Source: Cryptomeria japonica (Eukaryota > Streptophyta > Pinopsida > Cupressales > Cupressaceae). Taken from it: 64,000 bases of DNA. The notes beneath the pieces were generated by a model. It saw nothing but the letters and a program-made list of their open reading frames with translations, was not told where the DNA came from and searched no databases. Position 1 is the stretch's first letter. Every line of letters begins with the position of its first letter. Positions 28,501-37,800 of the stretch are shown here, piece by piece. The stretch lies in contig NC_081412.1 of NCBI RefSeq assembly GCF_030272615.1, forward strand, positions 541,712,335-541,776,334, written 5' to 3'. Position numbers and translations under genes: made by a program.

Positions 28501-29611
28501 CAATCCATAAAACCTTTACACAGTGAATTCTTCCATGAAGAACCAGTCAGCCAATTCTATTTGACTTCCGAGTTGAATGCAATATCTACAAGACACAGGC
28601 AACCTAGGCATTGGAGTGATTGTAATTTCATTATACATTGGTGCCAAAAAGAAGTCTACAAAATGGTTGTAGTTCTTTCTGTTATCATGCATCCTTATCT
28701 TTGGTGTCCAATCATATATTGGACACTCTGTTCTCTTCCCAGTCTTCTCATCAATCTTATAGCTCACAATTTAAAGCTTGTTGGTCTTGAATATTGCATG
28801 ATACTTGGATAGAAGGAGATAGCACAAGTAGGATGAGAACCTAAATGTCTTACAGGAATCATTTTTTATCATTAGTAATTATTTTTGCATGGATTTTACA
28901 ATGTGCTCAATAAAATTATATCTTACTGGCAGACCTGCACAATGGATATTATAAATCATTTCAAGAAGGCTTGCACCCACTTCCCTATCATTTTCCAATC
29001 CCAAGCAAAATGACAGCAAGGAAATAGTATCCCCAACCCATGGAACAAAAATGTGATACAACACAATACCAGTACCACTCTTTATTAGAGCTTTGATAAA
29101 TGAATCTTTGCAACTTGGATCGAGACTCTCATAATTCCTTGCCAGCTTTTCAAGGTCAATTTGGACATTTGAGTTTCGGGCTTCAAATCCTAGGTTCAAC
29201 AAACGAGCAAATTCTCCCTTGTTTATGGATAGAATTTCCTCTTTTGTGTTTTTATTGACAATTGCTTTTTTTATCTTCATCATAATTTTTGGCACAGAAC
29301 ATGACAAAATTAGGGCAAGGGAATACTTCAGGTAGCACCACGCTTCCCAATCCAACATCCCACGATGTGATTTTATTTATTTTTTGTTTTAACATTGGGT
29401 TGAAAATAGTAAATTTTGCCCTGGATGCATCTGCTGCCTTACTAGACAATGTATATCTAATATCTATGATACATTTTTCACCATGGATAGCAGGGTCATA
29501 AATATCATGGTATTCATCAGTGAAACCTGGTGTTTTAACCAGTTCAATTAGGTACATTTTGTTTTTCACTTGGCTTCTTGTTGAACTACTGCTTCCCGTT
29601 TTCCCCATCAC
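25541..29611 (-). pseudogene. Unassigned long gene carried by the hAT element, decayed
   Basis: On the minus strand a chain of ORFs with one coherent composition runs from 29611 to 25541, about 1,350 codons. From 29358 to 26641 the pieces share one frame, broken only by stops (near 28876, 28776, 28513, 28273, 27610 and further ones before 27171). Frameshifts lie near 29270, 26500-26640 and 25900. It begins MGKTGSSSSTRSQ. A Lys-rich helical region, a segment with PIYDWTPKIRMHDNRKNYNH, an acidic stretch (DEDAEFSKLWEMEHGRTEDDD) and a long Glu/Lys coiled coil (about 26498-26210) follow. I recognise no domain. It is convergent with the transposase, as the second gene of MuDR is, but no homology to that gene is claimed. 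It could be an accessory transposition gene or captured cargo. Confidence 0.65.
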
Positions 29612-31568
29612 TATTATTGTTAATAATTCAAAATAATGCTAAATAAAAACCTGAAAATGCTAACCCTCAAATTGGACCACGAGATTACCAAAAGCAAAAA
29701 AGGCGGGATGTAGGTGTTCTAGATTTTACCCGAAAATTGGAATTTCTATTTCACTAGATTGGCGCAAACAGTCTCTGTTGCAACTTGCATTCCTCAATCT
29801 AGTAGTTGTTTCTGAATCTCCCTCAATTTATAGGTTTGTCCATGAAATGAAAGATGATTATGATTTACGAGTCTCTTATTTTGAAAACTCTGAAAAGTAG
29901 AAAAGTAAAACCTAAAGGGCAAAATATCTAGAATCATGTTGTAATTTTATTAATTTCTATTAATAACTATTCGATGCCGAAGGACAAAACATTCATTACT
30001 TCAGTATAAATTCTGAGGACATTAAGAATCATGTTGTAATTTTATTAATTATTATTAATAACTATTCGATGTCGAAGGACAAAACATTCACTACTTCAGT
30101 ATAAATTATGAGGACATTAAATGTAATACGTGCAATTCCAGGCGAAGTTCTCCCAAATGTGTTCACTTCCCACATTCGGGCTGAAATCCACCCTAAGTCG
30201 TTGATCTTTTCTCATCCAACAGACAAGGGACCAAGGTACCTATTGTGACTTTACGGGTCTGTTTTTTAAGTCTGTTTAATAATTTTAAAATTCCGCCCGA
30301 AAAAGTGCTTTATAGACTTACTTATATTTAATTAAATTTAAAATGTTTCAATTTTGGGCGAAGTTCTCCCAAATGTGTTCACTTTTCGGGTTTGATTTTT
30401 AAGTCTATTTAATCATTTTAAACCTCCGCCCAAAAAAAAACTTTATAGACTTAATTATATTTAATGAAATTTAAAATGTCCAATTCCAGGCGAAGTTCTC
30501 AGAAAGGTGTTCACTTCCCACATTCAAGCCGAAATCCACCCTAAGTCATTGATCTTTGTTCATCCAATGGTTGATGGTACATGTTTTCAGAGGAAGTGGG
30601 TCCCACGACTTCTACCATTTTTCTGGCACGTCACCATACTCGTGTCACTTATCGGGTTTGTTTTTAAATTCTATTTAATCATTTTAAAATTTTGCCTGAA
30701 AAAGAGATTTATAGTCTATAGACTATAGACTTAATTATATTTAATTAAATTTAAAATGTTCAATTTCGGGCGAAGTTCTCACAAATGTGTTCACTACCCA
30801 CATTTGGGCCGAAATCCACCCTAAGTCGTTGATCTTTGCTCATTCGATGGATGATGATACCTATTGAGAACTTGAGTGTTGTCAGATGTCATCGGTCCCA
30901 TAATAAGAGACATTTAAATTTTAAAGATGTGCAATAGTTTGAGATAACTATTAAATATAATGTTAATATTATTTGTAAAAATTTGAAATTCAAAAATAGT
31001 ATAAAACATGAAACTTAGTTTCTAGAATAAAACAAATAACTAAATAAAAATATAAATTTTGATATACAATTTGAAAGGTAAAAGTTTAATATAAAAAAAA
31101 AAACATTCAATATTAAATCTAAAATATTAATTTAAAGTTTAACAAAATTCTTTGAAAATGTGTTTACGATATATAATTTTAAAAAATAGTTTAAAAATAT
31201 ATATAAAAGTTCAACATAAATTTAGTGTATTAATTTAAAAAAATGTGCAGTCCTCAACCTGTTAAGGCGAGCAAACTTGGAAAGTACAAATGTCAAGGTG
31301 GCGATTAATTGTTGCAGAAGGAGTTGTCTGCGGCATGTCGCACGAACGAAGGAAGGGGAGGATGGCAGGAAATCTTTTTCTTGATCTCATGGCATTAATA
31401 CCTTATCGTGCACATTCATTACCCAGCCTATAAGATGGAGGCAAAATTTATTACCTTTTGATCTATGTACCAGTTTTTGCTTTGAAGTAGAACAAATTTG
31501 TAGTTCATAGAATCATAGCTTCTGTAAAACATTTTTTGCAAGAGGTTCTTTTGAAATTGCAGGTGACC
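29612..31568. other. Non-genic part of the hAT element with two tandem arrays
   Basis: 29931-30025 and 30026-30120 are a 95-bp tandem duplication (gaatcatgttgtaatttta...). 30133-30870 is a four-unit array described separately. 30900-31250 is AT-rich. From about 31257 a GC-richer stretch begins that may be the decayed 5' part of the coding region starting at 31569. Confidence 0.7.
30133..30870. repeat. Four-unit tandem array with units of 216, 132, 280 and about 110 bp
   Basis: Units start at 30133, 30349, 30481 and 30761. Each opens with caatt-gggcgaagttctc, then aaatgtgttcact. Longer units add cgaaatccaccctaagtc and a cgggtttgtttttaa-ttct tail, and end in tatatttaattaaattta. Length differences come from missing internal blocks. 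Confidence 0.85.
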
Positions 31569-32284
31569 ATGGAGGCCAATTTCACACTTCGAACAGACAA
31601 GAAGTTGGTGCCCTTTTTGGGCAAAGTATCTGATAAACGAATGCAATGACTATCCAGGTGCCCTTTTTGGGCAAAGTATCTGATAAACGAATGCAATGAC
31701 TATCCAGGTTTAAGGAGGAGAAGTTGTGGGCGGTAGCTCGACTGATGCTTGCAGAGGAGGTTGCACATATCAGTCACTAGTATCGAACTAACATGGAGGT
31801 TTACTCCCTGATTCTGGCGTGGGCCTGTGAATTCGAACCGGAGGTGGAAAAGGTAAAACTCACATAGGTCAAATTGATTGATGGGGATTTTTTTATTAAC
31901 CTGGATTCAATCTTGGAGTGGGTGGTGTCGGGAGTTGGCATTTGAATTAAGGAAGGGGACGACCAGGATGAATTACTTCCTTTTATTCGTGGCCCAGAGG
32001 ATGAAATCAAATACCAGTGTCGTGAACGTGCCCGAGTGGGGTGGGAAGCGATGAAACTCTTTGTGAAATTAACCAAGGTGGATGAAGTCCTGAAGGCTTT
32101 GCATGTGGTGGCAAGGATGGAGGTTGGTAGGAAATTGAGAGATAGGGTTTAAGAAGGAAGGGCCATACAGCTACTGGCAAGCTTGGAGGGCGACCCTGAC
32201 TTCAGGTGCCTAAACTACATTCCAAAAATGAAAGTTGAAGTGGCAAAAGGGAAAGCCAAAGCATCGACCTCTAAGGAGGGATGA
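31569..32284 (+). pseudogene. Unassigned coding relic in the hAT element
   Basis: From ATG 31569 the translation starts MEANFTLRTDKKLVPF. After a 50-bp tandem duplication (31607-31706) that shifts the frame, it continues as KLWAVARLMLAEEVAH, EVYSLILAWACEFEPEV, LLPFIRGPEDEIKYQC and RARVGWEAMKLFVKL, to a TGA at 32282. Four or five in-frame stops are present, several reading TGA, TAG or TAA where one base change would restore a sense codon. Base composition is clearly richer in GC than the neighbouring DNA, as expected of former coding sequence. I recognise no domain. It may be cargo or another element's gene. Confidence 0.5.
31607..31706. repeat. Perfect 50-bp tandem duplication
   Basis: 31607-31656 and 31657-31706 are identical (ggtgccctttttgggcaaag ...). 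The identity implies a recent event compared with the decay of the surrounding coding relic, whose frame it breaks. Confidence 0.95.
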
Positions 32285-33032
32285 GATTGGGAGGAGGCGA
32301 CCCAAGGGGATAGTGAGACTGAGTGAGCAGCCTATCGGCAATGAACTGGTTTTTTTGTCTGCTTGTTATAAGTTGTGGGCAGTATGGTTTTCTCTTTGTC
32401 TGTGTTTATGCATGAATGACTGCAAATTTTGTATCTTGAAATTTTTGAATTAATAGAATGAAAAAACTTTTACTGATAAACTTTTGTATCTTGAAACTTT
32501 TGAAATTTTGTATTTTGAATGACTATATAGTATATATTTATAAAATTATAACCAACCATAATCAATGTACAAATAATTAATGGAATGAACTGAATTTTTT
32601 TTTTATAGCATTACATAAAAAAGATCAAAGTATTAAATTTATTTCCATTGTTTAACAAATAATTGAAATAACGTAGCTCATATACAAAAAGCATTTGAAA
32701 GAAATTAATTAATAAAAATGAAATAGAATTATAGAAAGCATTTTTATATCCATAAGACTGTAAGAGGCAAACTGAAACAAATTGGAATTTGAAAAATTAT
32801 CATTAATATTTATGCTTTTGAAATTTACAATTTTTTCGTTTGAGACTTGAGTCCCCAAAAAACTTAAAAGCCAAAATGAGTGAGCCACTGGCACTGAGCC
32901 TGTTAGGGTTCGAGGACATAGGAAAAAAAAACTACAGGGGGGTGGGGCTAGGGCACAGGTAGTGGAATTGTTTACAATTTTGCCCTAAGAATCTGGCCCT
33001 CCTTCCATGTAGAATTCTTCAGACAGCATAAG
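32285..33032. other. AT-rich spacer
   Basis: Between two coding relics of opposite strand. No gene or structured repeat is recognised. Confidence 0.5.
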
Positions 33033-33560
33033 CTAAGAGAACTCTTCAATCCACATGTAGTTTGCAAAGTCATCCAAGAGGAACCATTTCTGGAGGAAGT
33101 CCCTGCGAATCCGCGCCCATTTCCTGTGACGCGTCAATTGCTCCACATTCAAGTTTAGGAGAAATAGTTGCCTGGCCACTGGCACTATTTGGTCAGGGAT
33201 GAGAAGCTTGGATAATTCACTCGCCCAAGGGATCCCCACCCCTACTTCTGCAAGGACAACAAGAGTAATGTCGTCTCCAAGAAAGTCTTCCTAAAAAACC
33301 TTCCTCAACAGCATTAGCATATCCACCTTGTCTCCTCCCAAGTCTAGAAGAGACACTAAGAAGTGGGATGTAATGTCCGTGTTAACACGGTACCTATTTT
33401 TGTTTCGCAGAAACTCTCTGCCCAGCACCATCTGCACAGCCTCATTGGTGAATGACCCAACCTCATTGCAGACTGATTGGAGGGTTGGGTCTCTAACGGA
33501 GCCTAGAAAGGCCCTCTGGTCCTCTGCAAAAATGCTTCTCAAGCGGATGGGAGTGTCCAT
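33033..33560 (-). pseudogene. Unassigned coding relic in the hAT element
   Basis: Two minus-strand ORF pieces in one frame, separated only by a single stop codon at 33291. From the ATG at 33560 the product starts MDTPIRLRSIFAEDQRAF, continues with SFTNEAVQMVLGREFLRNKN and LVSLLDLGGDKVDML, and after the stop reads LAEVGVGIPWASELSKLL and HRKWARIRRDFLQKWFL. About 175 codons remain. I recognise no domain. A single stop over this length, with balanced amino-acid use, suggests genuine former coding sequence. It is divergent from the relic at 31569-32284 by strand and may belong with it or with the long gene at 25541-29611. Confidence 0.45.
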
Positions 33561-34189
33561 CTTGAGACAACAGATTAACAAATTAAACAACCTAAGCCTA
33601 TAAACCTAAAATACCGTGAGCTCCAACGATTTATCTACCAAATGGCAAATGATAATTGAAGATGAAAGAAGCAGAGATCATATATAAATTGTTGAAGCTC
33701 TTGATTGTAATAATTACTTCTTTAACCATATTAACTGCTATAAAAAAAAATTGAATCTTTCGTATCTCTACAAATCTTTCCCATAATTGCACTATTGTGC
33801 GAAAATGGAAACAGCTATGAACCAATACCAAATTGGAAGTCATGGGGACAGAGTGGATTGTCGTAAGTGAATAGATATATATTAAATGAATGAAATTATC
33901 GATCATGATTCGTGACATTTGATACGTGTCTATTGAATCCAATTCCATTCCGGGCACTTTTTGGTGAGCTATGTTCTCTTCAGAAAATTGGGTAGAAATA
34001 AAACTTCAGCCATTGATTTACTATCATCGAACGGTTTAAAATCATTGATAGATTTTAGGTATGTGTCACCCTTCACATGTCAAAGAGGCCACGCTTATTG
34101 ATACATCATGCAAAGTCCGGACTCAATGTATTATGTGGTGTGATGTACTGATGTGATGTGATGTGCCTTGTCTATTAATGGCAATGAAT
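33561..34189. other. Non-genic DNA
   Basis: No supported gene. A short run of overlapping gtgatgtgatgtgat repeats lies near 34138-34162. Confidence 0.5.
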
Positions 34190-34601
34190 TCATGAAATCG
34201 CCAATAAATTATGTATTTTTCCATAAATAACAAAATATTCACCAAAACAAATTAAATAATTTTCAAGTGGTGGAAAAAATCGCCAATACATTAAATAATT
34301 TTCAAGTGGTGGATAAAAATCGCCAATACATTTAAATAATTTTTCCTTCGGAGTAAAAATTTTCGCTCATACAATTATATATTTGTTCCTTTTAACAAAA
34401 ATTATTCGCCTCCCACAATAATTATTTTCCCCATAGAACAAGGTATTATTCGCCAGAAAAAAAAAAATCACCAATACAAAATATTTTTTTCCCCATTTAA
34501 AAAAAAATCGCCATCGATATGAAAATTTTACCCCGAAAATAATGTCTAATTCGCCAGTATTTTACACAATTGCCCAGGGGGGTTTCTTAAAGTTATCCCT
34601 A
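34190..34601. repeat. Right subterminal region and end of the hAT element
   Basis: About ten TCGCCA / TTCGCC / CACCAA motifs in one orientation, including a tandem unit of about 39 bp (ttaaataattttcaagtggt, at 34252 and 34291, partly again at 34331). The region ends in ttaaagttatcccta at 34601, the inverted match to the left end at 20967. Confidence 0.65.
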
Positions 34602-34609
34602 GAGAGGGA

Positions 34610-35073
34610 GAGACCAGAGTGAGAATGTTGATACGAGCATGTTGATTACGGAAATTTGACTAAGTCTGCAATTTATATGAATGCTCTAAAAACTAGAATT
34701 TGCATTATAACTCCTAGAGATCTAAAACCACTCTCAAACATCCTACCAATATATAATAAAATATAACTTAAAGTATAAGAAAGGAAAAATATATATTATG
34801 TATATTTTCGGAGAGATGGAATAAAAATGAAAGATAATTTGTACTTTTCAAAATGAAGATGCACTTCTAAAAAATGCAATGCCATTTGGCACATGCCAAA
34901 TTTGGTGCTCGCCTTATTTGGCGCTCGCCTTATTTGGTGCATGCCAAATGCATTTGGCCTGACCAAACCTTAGGTTCGGCACACCAAACCTATTTGGTGT
35001 GCGCAAAAGGGCTTGATGGGGGCCAAAAAAGTTTTTGGCATCTTTTTGGTCCCCCATCTTTGTGCACTTACCT
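34610..35073 (-). repeat. Right terminal inverted repeat of R
   Basis: Reverse-complement match to the outer edge (15978-16030) and the inner part (16780-17260) of the left arm. It keeps the palindrome-rich TTTGG...CCAAA block (34880-35030) but lacks about 0.7 kb found in the left arm. Confidence 0.8.
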
Positions 35074-35095
35074 GAGTCAAAGATCAGGACCTTAG

Positions 35096-35135
<40 letters not shown>

Positions 35136-35480
35136 ACATCAAAACTAACAAGCATGCCATTTTTGTCAAGCTTCTTATCTTTGATGAAATCTACAAAGTG
35201 GGCAGATTTTTTAATGTGAAAGTTGGATTTGTTGGTGAGGGGGAAAATAAGTTTAGCAAGGTGGGTAGTAAGCTGATAGGTGGGGAATCAATGGTCTCCA
35301 CAATGGGTCTCAAGGAAATGCCAACCTTATTGATTTTTGGAACGCCATAAATACGCGGGGTTACCTCTTTGGAGGGGAGAAGCTTCTTTTAGGTGGCAGA
35401 AAAGAGAGATGGTGGGTTTGACCTTTTATGTGTCGTTTAGTTTGTTGATCGATAAAGTTGCCTTCGTGTTGTTTTGTTAT
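35074..35480 (-). pseudogene. Penelope-like retroelement: 5' half of the reverse transcriptase
   Basis: On the minus strand from about 35480 down. The first readable residues are fragmentary. Then comes SKEVTPRIYGVPKINK, the signature opening of Penelope-type reverse transcriptases, followed by LRPIVETIDSPTYQLTTHLA, NFHIKKSAHFVDFIKDKKL and the first catalytic Asp in MLVSFDVVSL. The coding sequence then enters a (TC)n expansion (35099-35132 on the plus strand), resumes out of frame as STKVLIFDS, and is cut at R. The rest of the protein continues at 15977. The element is truncated at its 5' end: the region expected before the reverse transcriptase is not recognisable beyond 35480. Confidence 0.88.
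35099..35132. repeat. (GA)n microsatellite
   Basis: A pure run of about 17 GA units inside the Penelope-like coding sequence, exactly where VSL is encoded (TC-rich codons). It probably arose by slippage there and shifts the frame. Confidence 0.95.
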
Positions 35481-37748
35481 AGGGTCAACACCCTAATTTT
35501 GCTACTATCAATATCAAAAACATTACAATTATTAAATAAAGTTTAGTTTATTTTAATAACAATTAATTAATTAACATATTTGTTATAGACAAGTTTTAAA
35601 AAATATTATATTAACGAGAATATTTCTACTTTAGGTCATTAGTAATAGGTTAATTTAGAGGCTAACATTTCTTCAAGATTGGAAATTAATTGTAATTTAT
35701 AAAATTTTCTATTTATAACTATTATTTCTAATATTCTTTGTAATCTTTAATTTCTTCATACAATATTTTTTTTTAAAATTAAGGATCCTCATTGTCTAGT
35801 GGAAGATTAACTCACATCATCTTTGGCATGAAATAACTAGATAAAAATAGTCAAAATAAATATGGGAAGAGACAAAATATGTCTTTTACACAATTGAAAT
35901 AAATGAAACATGAAAATACTTTATTTTATATTGTAAAACTTACAATGACATCTAGATTAAAATACAAAAAATAATTTAAAACAACAACTAATTTAAACTT
36001 CATTCAATATAGAGTTATTTAGAAAAATTAAAAAATAATTATCAAATTAAACAACAAAAAATATATGTACTCATTGTATAAAAATAACATAATCTACTAG
36101 CGTATAAACTACCTACTCATCTTTGTTATGGGAAACTGCTATCCATCCCATAGGATGGATCAATGCATAAATTATAGTGTATGAGGATAACTTCTACATT
36201 GGTGTATTCTAGGGACTAGATAGTCATTTCCTTAATATACACATCCTTATTGAGATTTCTTTTGTTGAACAATATTGTATGTTATTGTTTAGAGTATAAG
36301 ATTGCTTGGTGCAATGAGGTTTCTAAGTTGATTGTCTAAATTTAAGTAATTTATTAAAAAGGCTACCTACCTATCCTTTAATCTTGCAAATGTTTAAATT
36401 CTTCTAACACGGTGAAGAGTAAGGCAGGGGTCCCATGGTGGGGGCTTAAGCTCTATTTTTAAGGAAGAGGTGGTCCAATGAAGAATTCTTTTTTCTCTTC
36501 AGGATTATTTGGAATCTTTTCCTTAAAAATAGGAGCCCCTACTTTTTGGGCCTCCAGATTTAAGCAGGTAAAAATGGGGTGGTGCTAGAAATTGCCCCAC
36601 CAACTTAGGAACATTGTTTGCCACTTGTCAATAATCTACTCATTTGATTTCCCATCAAAATCAAATGAATTTAAAAAGAATATGAAATTTATTTAATTAG
36701 TTTTTTCTCTTTCTATGCTTCATGAATGCTAAGCAAAGTAAAGAAGATTGAAAAAAGACTAGCCATAAACACAGGTACTACATCTTATTTAAGGTTTTTT
36801 GCATATTTTAAATTCGTTTGCATCACTAAAATTTTGGATTAAAATCTGCATTAAATTTTGAATAAAATTTTTGTATGCATTCAAACAATCGTTCCTTTGT
36901 TTTAATATTCGCACACGATATTGAATTTTTGTGGCTACAATGAATTTTTATGCTTTTGTTCCCTCTTCAACTTTTATTTAAGGTATTTTTTTACTGGTTC
37001 ATTTAACAACATTCGTATTTAAGTAGTTTGCACAAAGTTTTATAGTTTCCAATAGGAAAAATCATGTAAGAAAATATTTTGCATCCCTTCACAAATGACT
37101 CAATAAATGCCACAGACCCACATAACATCCAAACAATAATATTTTTGGTAGATGTTGGTATATATCTCTGTTATGAACTGCTGCAAAATATCATTTTGAG
37201 CAAGCAAATGATATCCTCTAGCTAGTTAGGTACACTTGCCTACTAAAGTTGTTAATGTTGTAGATCTTACCATAATAATTGTTTTGATTAAATTAAACAT
37301 ACTTCATGTTCAAGGTCTAGAAATAATGGAAAAATGCACGAACTCATTGGGTTATAATTTTTAAACCAATTAATGTAGGTCTGGATTTTGAAAATGACTC
37401 TACAATTTAACTTTATAGACAACTCTTAGAAAAGATTTTGCATGAAATAGGCATTAACACCAAAAATGATTTTAGAGCATGCATACATTTTTTTTTTGTA
37501 GTTTCAAGAGTTTGCATGAAATAGATGTATAAGATTAGATGTATAAAATTAGTTTAAAATATTTACAAATTCTACCCAGCTTACATATTTCCTTCGGTGC
37601 TTTTGTTAACATAGTAGATCCTTCCAGACTGCTCAAAACCAGTGAAAATTGATCTTATTGAATTATGAGTTTATGAACATTATTAAAATTCAAAACCCAA
37701 TTAGAAAACTTACTAAACAATTCAGATGTGAACCAAATCATTGTATAG
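35481..37748. other. AT-rich non-genic DNA
   Basis: No supported gene. It contains one inverted repeat (36441-36541). Short ORFs have no recognisable motif. Confidence 0.6.
36441..36541. repeat. Inverted repeat, about 25-bp arms
   Basis: The left arm is gggcttaagctctattttta near 36442-36470. The right arm reads, in reverse complement, ggggctcctatttttaagga near 36517-36541. A loop of about 45 bp lies between them. Possibly a foldback or MITE relic. Confidence 0.6.
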
Positions 37749-37776
37749 ACTAAAAAACATAGAAATAAGAAAAGAT
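37749..37776. repeat. LINE target site duplication, left copy
   Basis: A 28-bp sequence beginning actaaaaaacatagaaataa that recurs at 42623-42650, directly after the LINE poly(A), with one mismatch. Confidence 0.92.
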
Positions 37777-37800
37777 ATACTAAACAGTTCAAATCTGAAC

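Larger units (their letters stand above)
20967..34601. mobile_element. hAT DNA transposon, 13.6 kb, nested inside R
   Basis: The left end is tagagattactttag at 20967. The right end, read inward from 34601 on the minus strand, is tagggataactttaa; 12 of 15 bases match, and both begin TAGNG as hAT ends do. About 0.5 kb at each end is rich in TCGCCA/TGGCGA motifs, like the subterminal transposase-binding repeats of plant hAT elements. Inside are a decayed hAT transposase (21756-24476, +), a long unassigned convergent gene (25541-29611, -) and two further unassigned coding relics (31569-32284 + and 33033-33560 -). Autonomous plant hAT elements are usually about 4-5 kb, so this one is unusually large. 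Confidence 0.78.
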
